A stretch of DNA of 64,000 bases from Alcanivorax sediminis (GCF_009601165.1 NZ_WIRE01000001.1:3100001-3164000), one strand, 5' to 3'; shown: positions 44,863 through 55,383, numbered from the stretch's first letter. Notes: generated by a model not told the origin, from the sequence alone. Program-made: numbers and translations.

Positions 44863-45987
44863 TTATTTCACGTCTTCAATCACACGCACACCACCCTGAC
44901 CCGCGATCAGGATGCCACCCTTTTCACGGGGCAGAACGGCGGAGATGGATTCACGGTCCGGCAGGAATCGCAGAGAAAAGCTCTTGCCACCATCATGGCT
45001 GGTAAGAATGCCTCCGGCATTGGTGACCAATACAACGGTGCCGTCGGCAAGGACTGCGCCATCGTTAATACCACGGGTCAAGCCACTGGCCACTTGGCTC
45101 CAGCTGACACCACGGTTGCCCGTCAGCCAGATGTTGCCCTGCAAGCCATAGACAAGCGCTTTCGCATCAGAGAGTGTTGTGGCACCAAAAAAGGTACCAC
45201 TGTAGGGGCTCTTCAGACGCTCCCAGTTGGCACCCTGATCCAGTGAGCGGAACATGGCACCTTTCTCACCCACCAGGTAACGGGTGGACGTGTTCGTGAC
45301 AGAGGCCAGATCATAAAGATGCCAGCCATCACCATTTTTCAGGCTGTCGAGCTTCTTGCTCCAGGTTGCACCACCGTCAGTGGTTTCCAGATAGTAGCCG
45401 TAACCCCCTACCGCCACTGCACGTTCCCGGCTCTCACACTGCACATCCAACAAGGGCGCACCGGAGGTGTCTACCGGGCCAGATGAACCGCCTTCTTCGG
45501 CGTAGGGGTCATCGCCATACGGGTCATCCCCATAGGGATCATCGCTGTACTCATCGTCAGCATAGGGATCGCCGTAGATGTCATCCATGGACAGGTCGTC
45601 AACACTGCCCACATCACCCTCTGATGCTGCATCGACGCTACCGCCCCCACCCAGAGGGTCGCTGTACTGGACACTCCAGGTCTCACCACCATCAGTGGTT
45701 CCAAGCACCAGGGCATCGTGCCCCACTGCCCAGCCATGACGGGCATCGGCGAAGCACACACTGGTGAGCAGCACTTCCGTTGGTGAAGCCGCTACTTGCC
45801 AGTGCGCGCCTTCATCATCGGAGTAAAGAATTTTTCCGCGATCACCTACGGCAACAATACGACCACCTGCATCTGCCAGATCCAGATAGGTATTTGCCTT
45901 GACCAGCGGGGAATCACCAGCAACAAACTCTGCCTGCGCAGTTGCAGACAGCACGGCCGAAACGGCCAAAACAGTTATTTTATTCAT
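44863..45987 (-). CDS. YCF48-related BNR-repeat protein with Asp/Tyr-rich insert
   Basis: A 374-residue exported protein (signal peptide about 1-19, ending TAQA) with beta-propeller blades containing SxDxGxxW-type repeats (SDDEGAHWQVA, TTDGGETWSVQ, TTDGGATWSKK, SLDQGANWERL, SHDGGKSFSLR). Between blades 2 and 3 (about 112-177) is a low-complexity acidic insert with repeated DDPYG (139-162). It lies 11 bases upstream of the RND gene, so the two are co-translated or co-transcribed. YCF48-like proteins in this context are thought to be periplasmic partners of the transporter. Confidence 0.87.
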   Translation of the reverse strand: MNKITVLAVSAVLSATAQAEFVAGDSPLVKANTYLDLADAGGRIVAVGDRGKILYSDDEGAHWQVAASPTEVLLTSVCFADARHGWAVGHDALVLGTTDGGETWSVQYSDPLGGGGSVDAASEGDVGSVDDLSMDDIYGDPYADDEYSDDPYGDDPYGDDPYAEEGGSSGPVDTSGAPLLDVQCESRERAVAVGGYGYYLETTDGGATWSKKLDSLKNGDGWHLYDLASVTNTSTRYLVGEKGAMFRSLDQGANWERLKSPYSGTFFGATTLSDAKALVYGLQGNIWLTGNRGVSWSQVASGLTRGINDGAVLADGTVVLVTNAGGILTSHDGGKSFSLRFLPDRESISAVLPREKGGILIAGQGGVRVIEDVK

Positions 45988-46103
45988 TGTCCCATCTCTT
46001 CCCGAGGCTCTCTCAATGAGCCGAGTACAAAACGACCGGGAACCTCTCAGAACCCGGCCGTCTTGTTATGGCAGCCGTTCAAACGGCAAACCAGTCTTTC
46101 CCA

Positions 46104-47513
46104 TCAACCTTGGCCGCGACGACGCAGGGCTGCCGGATGGAAATAACGATCGTCCGGTACCGGCTGGCTGTAGTCGAGGATGGAAGGCTCTTCGTTATCC
46201 AGGAACTGTACGTGGTAACGCTGGGCACGCAGATCATGGAACACATCCAGAGCAGTCCACTGGGTCGGCACTTCATAGTAGTTCTTGATGAAGGCCAGGC
46301 TGACACGCCACAGTTCACCACGACGGTCGTACTGGTCGATGGCGGCAATCTGCCAGGAGTCAGCATCGATGTAGAAGCGACGCTTCTGGTAGATGTGACG
46401 CTCACCGTCCTTCAGGTTGGCTTCCACCACCCACACACGATGCAGTTCCCAGCGCTGGTAATCAGCGTTCACGTGACCTTTCTGCAGCAGGGTCTCGTAG
46501 CTGACATCCGGGTTATCCATCTTGTAGTTGTTGTACGGGATGAACATTTCAACCGGCTTGGCATGCACCAGCTTCCAGTTGTACTTATCGGGCGCACCGT
46601 TATACATATCGGTGTCATCCGCAGTACGCAGGCCATCTGCAGCCGCAATCGGAGTATCGTAAGCCAGGTTCGGCGCACGACGTACACGGCGCTGACCGGC
46701 ATTGTAGCCCCAGGCCTGACGCGGCATTTGCTTCTGATCCAGCATCTCATGAACCAGTACTGCACCACCCGCCAGACGCGCCGGCGCCTTGGTGAAGGAC
46801 AGGTAATAGAAGATCACGTTGTCCAGAGTGTCGAAGCTGTACTTGGGATCGTAGTAGCGGAAATAGATTTCCTGCTGGGAAGTGATCAGTGAATAGGCAC
46901 CGCTGCGCTGAACAGCCACTTCGGATGCACGACGGACCACATACAGACCCCGCCAGCGGAGAATATGGTTCCAGATCGCCTGGAGTGCCATTTCTTCGTT
47001 GCTACCGCTGAGGATCGGGAATGGAATACCACCAAAAGCCTGGTCTACACCGGTTTCACCCAGCTTGGCCTTGCTCGCGTTCTTCTTGGTGTTGTCGTAG
47101 ACCCACTGCGGCGCAGAAGTGGAACGATGACTCGGGTACACATTCAGCTTGAAGGTATCCGGGTAGGTCTTGAGCATGGCTTGCACGCCAGCAGGTACCT
47201 TTTCTGCATACTGACCCAGGTTCTGGGCAGTGATGCTGAATACCGGCTTTTCGTTGGCGTACGGGTCAGGATGGTGCTGGCCAGGACGGGTGTAGGTCTT
47301 GGGGATATCCTTGCGCTGGATACCACCTGTCCAGTCCGGAATACCCAGCCCGGTGGAAGTGGCTTTGCCATTACCTTTAACCTCGGCACCAAATGGCGTC
47401 AGGCTTGAGCCCAACTTGGCAGCTTCGGAAGCGGGAACAGCCGCTTGCACAGTGGCCGCCACACTCAAGGACAGCGCCAGTGCGCTACCCATTGCGGTCA
47501 ATTTCTTCAACAT
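46104..47513 (-). CDS. DUF1329-family periplasmic protein
   Basis: A 469-residue exported protein (signal peptide about 1-24, ending TVQAA). I chose MLKKLTAMG, after a GGAGAGC site. The core (RRAPNLAYDTP, DMYNGAPDKYNWKL, RHIYQKRRFYIDADSWQIAA) resembles the LolA/DUF1329 fold. It is thought to work with the neighbouring DUF1302 barrel and RND transporter in moving a hydrophobic compound. Function has not been shown. Confidence 0.9.
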   Translation of the reverse strand: MLKKLTAMGSALALSLSVAATVQAAVPASEAAKLGSSLTPFGAEVKGNGKATSTGLGIPDWTGGIQRKDIPKTYTRPGQHHPDPYANEKPVFSITAQNLGQYAEKVPAGVQAMLKTYPDTFKLNVYPSHRSTSAPQWVYDNTKKNASKAKLGETGVDQAFGGIPFPILSGSNEEMALQAIWNHILRWRGLYVVRRASEVAVQRSGAYSLITSQQEIYFRYYDPKYSFDTLDNVIFYYLSFTKAPARLAGGAVLVHEMLDQKQMPRQAWGYNAGQRRVRRAPNLAYDTPIAAADGLRTADDTDMYNGAPDKYNWKLVHAKPVEMFIPYNNYKMDNPDVSYETLLQKGHVNADYQRWELHRVWVVEANLKDGERHIYQKRRFYIDADSWQIAAIDQYDRRGELWRVSLAFIKNYYEVPTQWTALDVFHDLRAQRYHVQFLDNEEPSILDYSQPVPDDRYFHPAALRRRGQG

Positions 47514-47559
47514 GATTAGCTCTCCGATAAACCGGGCCGCCCTGCGGCCCGGAAAAAAA

Positions 47560-49554
47560 TTAGAAAGAGTACTTAACAGAAACCGAAGCGTTGTTTCGGT
47601 CGGCCAGTTTGTTGGAATAGTTGGCACCCCAGAAGGAGGTAGCAGACATGCCCACTTCCAGGTTGTTCAAGTACAGAAAATTCAGGCCCAAGGTCGCAGC
47701 TTTACGATCTTCCATAAAGTTGCCGCCAATGGGTGAGTTGCCGTTAACATCATGAGCAAAACGAACGCTCGGGCTCATGGAGATGCCGGCAAAAACGTTG
47801 CTGTAATCGGCCTTCACCACCGCACGGTAACCCCAGGACGTCGGGTCCATGTAGTACTTGTTCGGGTCATCCGGGCTCAGAATCTGGGCTTCGCTGTCCA
47901 GAATGGCGGCCGTGGAGTTGTATTCCAGGTCGGGATTTTCCAGACCTTCGATATGCTCCACACCCAGCTCAAGCAGCGCGATCAAACCATCAGCGCCAAA
48001 GGTCGGGCCGAAGTTGAAAATGCTCACCAATGAACCGTTGTAGCTTTCCACTTCGTCATAGAAGTAGTAGAGCTGGCCGTCCTGAACTTCACTATCGGAA
48101 GACAAGCAGCTGCCACCCATCTCGGCGCGGACACAGTGCCCAGTCAGATCACCCAACGTAACAGGAGCCGGGCTGAGCGCTGACTGGCCTGCCGCTCCCG
48201 CAAGTGCAGCAATCAGGTTGTCACCACCTTCGTTGATGATGGCACGCTTGGGACGGTAGGCGATCTCACCAGCCAGAGACATATTGCCAAGGCTGGTATT
48301 GAAGCTACCGCCAAACATGTCCTGATCTTCGGCATACGCCATCTGGTACTCAGCAGTATCGATGATCAGTGGGATTGCGCCCGCACCACCACCTTGAGCT
48401 GCCTGCACATTGTTGAGTCGCGCACCTACAACAGGAGTACGAGAATGAGTGCGGGTGTAGTACAGCGCAAACTCCGTCCCATTCAGGTTTTCCGCAAAGT
48501 AGCGATAGGCAAGACCGAACTGGCCGTTGTCATCTGCTTCGAGATCACGGATACGATCAACGGTGACCTGCGTAGCCTCATACTGATAGTCAGAATACGT
48601 AGCAGCGGTATAGGCAGCGAACGCATTTTCAAGGCCAGGTGCGCCTGCGCTCAACGCGATAACGCGACCGTCCAGAATCACGTTATCCGCCCCTTTGCCA
48701 GGGAAGGCATCATGGGTAGAGAAATAGGTACCGGTGGGCGCGTCCTCGGAGTTTTTCCACTCGAACTGGTAGAAACCTTCCAGAGTCGCGTTGTAGGTCA
48801 GGCCATAGGAGAAGTAAACGCTATCCAGTGGCAGCAAGGCTTCCTTGATTTCGGAGCCCGGCAGACGCAGTGCGTTAAGGTCAAAGTAGTTCGCCGTATT
48901 CACACCATTCTGCATGAACAGGGCTTCACCCCAGTTAATCACCTGCTGACCCAGGCGGACATTCAGTGGGCGCTCGAAAACATCGAAGTTGCCCCACACA
49001 TATGCATCCAGCAGACGCGCACGCTCACCGGCATAACGCTCTGCGTCACTGGTAAAGTCGTCACCGGTGCCATTGTTCGCGTAGTCAGAGTAAGTAGCGT
49101 AGCGAGTAAATCCGTTGCCCGGCACAAAAGGAGCTGACGCATTCAAGATGCCGCCATCATGCCCGCCACCCATGATTTGCTGATCATAGAAAGCGGTTGC
49201 ACGCAGGAACATGCCGTACGTGCCCTGCCAGTCCAGTGCCAGTTCAGGGGTGATCTTGTAAACCAGTGACGCCAGACCGGTGTCATAGTTGTTGTTGGCA
49301 TCGTTCTTGTTGATCTGGGAGCCAAAACCCGCCTTGGTCATGTCTACCACATCACCGGTGGCCGCCAGCATGGAATCCTGGGACTCCGTACGGAACAGCG
49401 CACCCACAGACAAGGCCGTATCCAGACGGCCTTGCCAGTCCGGATTTTCAAATTCGAGTTGAACCGCTGAGGCAGGTGCAGAGAAAGCCCCGAGGGCTGT
49501 GACACTGGCGACAGCAAGCGCCAGCCTGGTTCTACGCAGGTGGTTATTGTTCAT
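47560..49554 (-). CDS. DUF1302-family outer-membrane barrel protein
   Basis: A 664-residue protein with a long signal peptide (about 1-30, ending APASA), the DUF1302 start VQLEFENPDWQGRLDTALS, the RLGQQVINWGEALFMQNGVN segment typical of the family, and a C-terminal ASVSVKYSF barrel signature. It is the first gene of the RND cluster and likely its outer-membrane exit or entry pore. The long gap upstream (about 210 bp) should hold the promoter. Confidence 0.92.
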   Translation of the reverse strand: MNNNHLRRTRLALAVASVTALGAFSAPASAVQLEFENPDWQGRLDTALSVGALFRTESQDSMLAATGDVVDMTKAGFGSQINKNDANNNYDTGLASLVYKITPELALDWQGTYGMFLRATAFYDQQIMGGGHDGGILNASAPFVPGNGFTRYATYSDYANNGTGDDFTSDAERYAGERARLLDAYVWGNFDVFERPLNVRLGQQVINWGEALFMQNGVNTANYFDLNALRLPGSEIKEALLPLDSVYFSYGLTYNATLEGFYQFEWKNSEDAPTGTYFSTHDAFPGKGADNVILDGRVIALSAGAPGLENAFAAYTAATYSDYQYEATQVTVDRIRDLEADDNGQFGLAYRYFAENLNGTEFALYYTRTHSRTPVVGARLNNVQAAQGGGAGAIPLIIDTAEYQMAYAEDQDMFGGSFNTSLGNMSLAGEIAYRPKRAIINEGGDNLIAALAGAAGQSALSPAPVTLGDLTGHCVRAEMGGSCLSSDSEVQDGQLYYFYDEVESYNGSLVSIFNFGPTFGADGLIALLELGVEHIEGLENPDLEYNSTAAILDSEAQILSPDDPNKYYMDPTSWGYRAVVKADYSNVFAGISMSPSVRFAHDVNGNSPIGGNFMEDRKAATLGLNFLYLNNLEVGMSATSFWGANYSNKLADRNNASVSVKYSF

Positions 49555-49762
49555 GTAGCTACTCCGAGTTGCCAAATGGCTTTATTGTTCTTGCTGCCGT
49601 GTCCCTACGCGAGGCTCAGATCCCATCTTTCCTACTGAAACACGCCACAGACAGCTAATACCTAATTCTTACACATTGAAACCTAAAATAAATCCCCCCT
49701 TACAGGCGATTTACGACCGGCCAGTCACTTTTTACAACGGTCCGATGGTATGCAACTACTGA

Positions 49763-52363
49763 CTACCTACTGCCCAGTATCCGGCTCAGCACTTCGCTCA
49801 AATTTGGTGACGCCTTGTCATTGACCCCTTGCAATAATGTCCGAAAGGCCCGCTGCCGCCCTGATTCAAGCTTGTGCAAACGCGCCGCAGCGTTACCAAT
49901 ACGTGCCGCAATCTGCGGATTCAATGCATCCACGGTTGCCAGCGCCCGGGTGAAGAGCGCATAGCCCTCGTCGGTATTGAACGCCGAAGGGTTGCCCGCC
50001 AAGGCTCCCAGCACGGAACGAACCCGATTGGGCACCTTCCAGTCAAAGGCCGGATGTTCAAGCAGAGCGGCAACTGATTCCACCGTGGTTTCGCCAGGTA
50101 CTGACGCCTGCACGGAGAACCACTGATCCATGACCAACGCTTCCTCTTTCCACTTCTCGGCGAACTGCTTTAGCGCCAGCTCGGCACCCGGCAGGCGATG
50201 ATGAACCAGTACGCGCAGGGCACCCAGCTCCTCTGTCATGCACAATGGCAATTCGAAGAGCTCCACCGCGATACGTGCGGCTTCCTTGTGTTCACCCGCC
50301 GCCAGGTAATCCAGCGCCAGGTTACGCAACTGCCGGCGGCCCATGGCCACCCCATCCATTTGCAGCTCGGTAGCGAGCAGGTTTTCCGACAGCGAGAGCC
50401 ACTGTGCCTGTAAAGCCCGCCCCAACGCCCGCTTCAACTGCTGGTGGGCAGAATGAATGGCTGAAGGATCCAGCGGTGTGTGCCGGTCACCCAACGCCAC
50501 CTCCGTGGGCAGGGTCAGCAGCAATGCTGCCTGAGCGGCATCTTCTCCCGCGCGCTCGATCACCTGCTCCAGTACCGGCGCCAGCTTCAGCGCTTCATCC
50601 TCGGCCTTGCCGTGACCTGTCACCAGTCGATCCAATGCAGCGAAGTAAAGCCGCTGCGCGGCAGACCAGCGGCAATAGCCATCCGTATCATGGGCCAGCA
50701 GGGTCGCCAGCTGGTCGGCGCGGTAGTCAAACTCCAGCACCACCGGAGCCGAGAACCCTCTCAGCAGGGAAGGCGTCACGGTTTGACCAACCGGAAACTG
50801 GAAGGTTTGCTCCTGCTCACGGAGAATCAACACGGTCTCTCTGAGACCGGTGTCATCCAGTGCGACCGGCTCACCCGCCTTGTCCAGCAGCGCCAACCTG
50901 ACAGGAATGACCAACGGTTGCTTGTCAGACTGCCCCGGGGTCGGTGGCGTTTGCTGCCTGAAGGTGAGTGAGTAAGTATCACCGCTCTGCTCGCTTGTGA
51001 CTGACAGAATTGGCGTGCCAGCCTGGCTGTACCAGCGCCGGAACTGCCCCATATCCATACCGGACACTTCTTCCATGCAATCAACAAAGTCATCGCAGGT
51101 GACCGCCTGGCCATCAAACCGGTCGAAGTAGAGATCCGTTGCCTTGCGAAAACTCTCTGCTCCCAAAAGGTGATACTGCATGCGGACAATCTCGGCCCCT
51201 TTCTCGTAGATTGTCAGCGTGTAGAAATTATCGATCTTCTGGTACTCGGCGGGACGCACAGGATGAGCCATGGGCCCCTGGTCTTCTGGAAACTGATGGT
51301 TGACCAGAAAATCCACATCATTCACCCGCTGCACCGCCGCGGAGTTCATGTCTGCCGAAAACATCTGATCACGGAAGACGGTAAAGCCTTCTTTCAGGCT
51401 GAGCTGGAACCAATCACGGCAGGTCACCCGGTTACCGGACCAATTATGGAAGTACTCATGGGCCACCACCGATTCCACCCGCTGGAAACCCGCATCAGTC
51501 GTGGTCGCCGGATGCGCCAGCACACAGGAGGTGTTGAAGATATTGAGCCCCTTGTTTTCCATGGCGCCCATGTTGAAGTGGCTTACCGCCACGATCATGT
51601 AGATATCCAGGTCGTACTCACGACCATAAGTCTGCTCATCCCAACGCATGGCATGCTTGAGCGATGCCATGGCGTGGTCCAGCTTGTCCAGATCACGGTG
51701 CTCGGCATAGAGGCGCAAAGCGACTTCACGACCGGATGCCGTAACGAAGCGGTCTTCCAGACAGGCCAAATTCCCAGCTACCAACGCAAACAAGTAACAA
51801 GGCTTGGGGAACGGATCTTCCCAGGTGACCCAGTGCCGCTCCCCTTCTTCGCCCTGCTCCACCGGATTCCCGTTGGAGAGCAGCAAGGGGTAGCGTTTTT
51901 TGTCCGCTCGGACCGTGGTGCAAAAACGGGACAGCACATCCGGGCGGTCAGGGAAAAACGTGATGTGACGAAAGCCCTGAGCCTCACATTGAGTGCAGTA
52001 CATGCCATTGGACATGTAGAGCCCTTCCAGGGCGGTATTCTTTTCCGGCTCAATGTCGACAACAGAAATCAGGGTTGCCTGTTCGGGCAACCCGGACAGG
52101 CGCAGCTCGCCATTTTCATAGCGATATTCACCCTCCTCCAACACCTTGCCATCCAGAGCAAGGGAACGAATAACCAAGCCTTCCCCGTTAAAGGACATGG
52201 TATCGGAAACCGCCGCTTCAGGATTGCGTCGTAACGCCAGCTCGCTGGTGACAGTAGTCACGCCATCACGAATATCCACATCCAGGTTCACGCTATCCAC
52301 CAGATAAGCTGGAGGCTGGTAATCAGAAAGACGCGTGGTGACAGCGGCGTGGGCAGTTTCCAT
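49763..52363 (-). CDS. pepN: Aminopeptidase N (M1 metallopeptidase)
   Basis: An 866-residue zinc aminopeptidase that removes N-terminal residues from peptides in the cytoplasm. It has the exopeptidase motif GAMENKGLN, the zinc site HEYFHNW with its later Glu (LKEG), and the usual C-terminal helical domain. I chose METAHAAVT after GGAGTTG; the 30 upstream codons are not conserved. It lies next to a lipoprotein lipase gene and close to nadK, as in Pseudomonas. Confidence 0.95.
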   Translation of the reverse strand: METAHAAVTTRLSDYQPPAYLVDSVNLDVDIRDGVTTVTSELALRRNPEAAVSDTMSFNGEGLVIRSLALDGKVLEEGEYRYENGELRLSGLPEQATLISVVDIEPEKNTALEGLYMSNGMYCTQCEAQGFRHITFFPDRPDVLSRFCTTVRADKKRYPLLLSNGNPVEQGEEGERHWVTWEDPFPKPCYLFALVAGNLACLEDRFVTASGREVALRLYAEHRDLDKLDHAMASLKHAMRWDEQTYGREYDLDIYMIVAVSHFNMGAMENKGLNIFNTSCVLAHPATTTDAGFQRVESVVAHEYFHNWSGNRVTCRDWFQLSLKEGFTVFRDQMFSADMNSAAVQRVNDVDFLVNHQFPEDQGPMAHPVRPAEYQKIDNFYTLTIYEKGAEIVRMQYHLLGAESFRKATDLYFDRFDGQAVTCDDFVDCMEEVSGMDMGQFRRWYSQAGTPILSVTSEQSGDTYSLTFRQQTPPTPGQSDKQPLVIPVRLALLDKAGEPVALDDTGLRETVLILREQEQTFQFPVGQTVTPSLLRGFSAPVVLEFDYRADQLATLLAHDTDGYCRWSAAQRLYFAALDRLVTGHGKAEDEALKLAPVLEQVIERAGEDAAQAALLLTLPTEVALGDRHTPLDPSAIHSAHQQLKRALGRALQAQWLSLSENLLATELQMDGVAMGRRQLRNLALDYLAAGEHKEAARIAVELFELPLCMTEELGALRVLVHHRLPGAELALKQFAEKWKEEALVMDQWFSVQASVPGETTVESVAALLEHPAFDWKVPNRVRSVLGALAGNPSAFNTDEGYALFTRALATVDALNPQIAARIGNAAARLHKLESGRQRAFRTLLQGVNDKASPNLSEVLSRILGSR

Positions 52364-52417
52364 GCAACAACTCCATACAAAGGAAAGATTCAGACAGTTT
52401 AACGCGTCCCGAAAACG

Positions 52418-52451
52418 ACAACACCCCGCCGAAGCGGGGTGTTGTTTTTTC
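52418..52451. terminator. Terminator-like hairpin between lipase and pepN genes
   Basis: ACAACACCCCGC, a short loop and GCGGGGTGTTGT. The T tract follows on the plus strand, so in the direction of the lipase gene it is only a stem with a poor U tract. It may attenuate rather than end transcription into pepN. Confidence 0.6.
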
Positions 52452-52476
52452 ACGATAAATCTATGAGGAATCGGCC

Positions 52477-54873
52477 TTACGGACCAACAGCCTCAATGTC
52501 AGCCGGCGCCTGGGAGCCGATGAGCACCTGAGTACCGCCAGAGAGCACGAAACTCATGACCTGAGCCTGCATTTCTGCGGTCACCTGCTGCGCACCACCT
52601 GACGGGGTCAGCAGGGAGCCATGTCCGCCCGCGGTCATCTTGACGATACCGGCATTGCCCTGACTCGTCAGATCAACAGCACCTGGAGACAGTTGCACAG
52701 CGCCAGACAAAGTCGCCAGACCCGCTGTCCCCATCATGGGCAGCGAAGGGTCACCGTTCGGCACAACGGTATCACCATTGACCTGCTGTATCAGCACGGG
52801 CAGGCCAGCTACCGCCAGAGCACCAACACTGCCTGCAAAGTTCACCGGGTCACCGGAGGAAACGGTGCTCTGCGCAACGTAGAGGAAGCTTTCGTAGTTG
52901 GAAGTCCCCACATTAACGCCATTAGCCGCAAGGCCTGCCTGAATTCTGGGCGCAAACGCCTGGGAATTATTGAGCAGATGAGACAATTGGGTACCGCCCA
53001 CGGACGCCACAAAGCCTCTGACAGGATTGAGATTGCTTCCTCCAAAATTGGAGTCCGTAGAAATGGCAACCTGGTTGGTGCTAGTGAAGGCAGTACCCAC
53101 AATCGCACCCAGGGAAACCCCTACCACGCTCACCTTGCTGGTATCCAGCGCACCATTGCCGTCAATATTCAAGGCGCTGATCGCCCCCAAACTGGCGTTC
53201 AAGTTCAGCAGATCCATCACGCCCTGGCGCAAGTTGTCACGGGTATTCTTCAGGTCCGCCAGGTTAATGAACCAGCTACCGGAACCATCCAGTGCCGTCG
53301 GAGACTCGAAGTTCATCGGGACCGGATTACCAGACGCATCCTGTGCCACATTGAAATGTCGCTCATGCAGACCAAGGCCATTGTAAATGGCGGAGAACGG
53401 AATCAGCGCACTATTTTCCACGTTGAGTGCGGCCGCGAAGGCGCTGTTGGCCGGCACACCGTGCATCGGTAAATCAATGGCCACGGTAGCGATACAACGA
53501 GAAGCCAGAGTATGAGCCAATGCCACCACAGAAGTTCGGTCACTGGTGATGCCATGCACATAGATCACTGTCGGATAACCCGCATTATCACGAACATTGG
53601 CACACGTAGCACCACCTAGCTCTGAAGGAGCCAGAGCAGGGTTGGGCAGAGTAACCTGCAGGGGCACCGTTTCGGTTCCAGTCTGTGCCGCAAACGGATA
53701 CCTGTAGGTCACATTGTAGCTACCGTCCACATCCATGGGCGGGATGCCCTCACCCAGCTGGGAACCGAGTACCTGGTCTGCAGTCCATGATTTCTGAAGG
53801 AAGCTGAAGTCCAGAGCGCTGGCAGGGGCAGACTGGTAGTAAGGCAGGTCAATGGCTCCGGTATAGAGCTTGCCCACACCGGCGCCCAGCGCACCCTGAG
53901 TCAAAGCATTGAAATCAACACCAGTCTCATGGCTGACCGCAACGTTGCGCGCTTTTGGCGTACTAAGGAACTGGCCCGCTTCCAGATCGGACGCATTCTG
54001 CAGTGCGGCTTGTGCCGGCACGCCAGCCTCAATCTGGGAGAATGCGATCGCTCCTCGTGGAGCCGCCATTGCGGTAAGAGGAGTTTGGGGATCGGTGGTG
54101 GTAAAGGTGTAGGAAATCGCAACAGAATCCTTGGCCACCTCGACAGGAATCAAGCCACCAGAAAGGGCATTGAGCAAACCGCCTGCGATTGTTTCCCAAC
54201 CCTGAATCGCCCCACGAACAGCAGCAAGGGAATCCGAAACGGCCGGCTCGTTCTCGCCAAGGAGATTGTAGGACGTAGAGGGCTTGATCGGATCACCGTC
54301 AGCATCAAGGACGCTGTTGGTCACGAACACCAGATACTTGGTTTTCGGGAGCAAAGGGCGCAAAGGAGTAATTCGCAGCGTATTGTCAGTCCCGCCATTC
54401 AAAGACACAACAGAAGCGCTGATAGCGGTGGTACCAAACGCGGCCTGGTTAACGCCTGCGATGTTGGCCGGATTCAGCGCGTCCCCATCGCCATCACTGG
54501 TATCCAGCGGCACAAGATAAACATTCGGCAGGCCTTCACAACCACCGGGTACACAAATGGTCGATGCATCAATGCTGCCGCCCGCAAAACCAATATCAAA
54601 GTAGGCAGTGGTGGAGAAACCGTCGAGCGCGTTTACTGCCGCCTCGATGGCATTCTCAGGCACCCCGACATTGGCCGTACCGTCACTGGTTGCCGCAGCA
54701 GCAAAAATCAGGTCCGTGTTGAGAGGCAGATCCGACGTTACCGGATTGAACTTGGGATAGGTACCAAGGAAAGTTGCGCCTTCACTTTGGTCCTCAACCC
54801 TATCGCTTCCGCCGCCGCAGGCAGCCAGCGCCATAGCAACTGCGACAGGCAGTACTTTCTTATAAATGTGCAT
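52477..54873 (-). CDS. Lipoprotein lipase/esterase, Pla-1/VolA-like
   Basis: A 798-residue lipoprotein: a signal peptide with lipobox LAAC (Cys19) followed by GGGSDR, so it is likely anchored to the outer membrane. The C-terminal half holds an alpha/beta-hydrolase with the nucleophile elbow GVSLG (Ser near residue 586), VIYVHGITSD and a late GGHGSLL His. This pattern fits the extracellular lipase family that includes Aeromonas Pla-1 and Vibrio VolA. VolA releases fatty acids from lysophospholipids for FadL uptake; no FadL gene is adjacent here. Confidence 0.87.
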   Translation of the reverse strand: MHIYKKVLPVAVAMALAACGGGSDRVEDQSEGATFLGTYPKFNPVTSDLPLNTDLIFAAAATSDGTANVGVPENAIEAAVNALDGFSTTAYFDIGFAGGSIDASTICVPGGCEGLPNVYLVPLDTSDGDGDALNPANIAGVNQAAFGTTAISASVVSLNGGTDNTLRITPLRPLLPKTKYLVFVTNSVLDADGDPIKPSTSYNLLGENEPAVSDSLAAVRGAIQGWETIAGGLLNALSGGLIPVEVAKDSVAISYTFTTTDPQTPLTAMAAPRGAIAFSQIEAGVPAQAALQNASDLEAGQFLSTPKARNVAVSHETGVDFNALTQGALGAGVGKLYTGAIDLPYYQSAPASALDFSFLQKSWTADQVLGSQLGEGIPPMDVDGSYNVTYRYPFAAQTGTETVPLQVTLPNPALAPSELGGATCANVRDNAGYPTVIYVHGITSDRTSVVALAHTLASRCIATVAIDLPMHGVPANSAFAAALNVENSALIPFSAIYNGLGLHERHFNVAQDASGNPVPMNFESPTALDGSGSWFINLADLKNTRDNLRQGVMDLLNLNASLGAISALNIDGNGALDTSKVSVVGVSLGAIVGTAFTSTNQVAISTDSNFGGSNLNPVRGFVASVGGTQLSHLLNNSQAFAPRIQAGLAANGVNVGTSNYESFLYVAQSTVSSGDPVNFAGSVGALAVAGLPVLIQQVNGDTVVPNGDPSLPMMGTAGLATLSGAVQLSPGAVDLTSQGNAGIVKMTAGGHGSLLTPSGGAQQVTAEMQAQVMSFVLSGGTQVLIGSQAPADIEAVGP

Positions 54874-55110
54874 GTGGTCTCCCGAACCGTTTGTTATTTA
54901 ATTCTTCAACTACTACCCGCAAGGGGGAAAGTATTGGTACAGACAGAAGCCTGTGAACCCATTCAGGTCAGCCGACAAAGACCTGACTTGGTATTGGTCT
55001 TATACGAAGATTACATTATGTAACGCCAGCGACCAATGCCAGTAGAAAGCAAAATCTCCCGAAGGGCCAATTAAATGATGACCTGTCAGTCACCCTTCAC
55101 GCCAGGCAAT

Positions 55111-55383
55111 TCACTGCAATGTATCTGGTCCACGCACCGTCACAGGCTGTTCCGGCACTTCGTCCTTGTCACCTTTACACGCCTGCTCCATGTAACCCGT
55201 CCGCTCTTCCTCCGGCAGGTTCTTCGCTTCCCAGGCCAGCACCGCCTGCATGCATAGCTCGCGCTGCTCTTTGCTCAGGGTGCGGCCATCAGGCCATTTC
55301 CCCAACTCCACCGCACGACGCATGTTGTCGCAGATTTCCGGGGTCATGGTGGCGATCAGGTCTTCAAAGCTTTGGTAGGTCAT
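55111..55383 (-). CDS. YeaC-family protein (DUF1315)
   Basis: A 90-residue small helical protein with TYQSFEDLIATMTPEI, LGKWPDGRTLSKEQRELCMQ and AVLAWEAKNLPEEERTGYM, the usual DUF1315 pattern. It sits just downstream of nadK on the same strand, as in Pseudomonas. Its function is unknown. Confidence 0.85.
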   Translation of the reverse strand: MTYQSFEDLIATMTPEICDNMRRAVELGKWPDGRTLSKEQRELCMQAVLAWEAKNLPEEERTGYMEQACKGDKDEVPEQPVTVRGPDTLQ

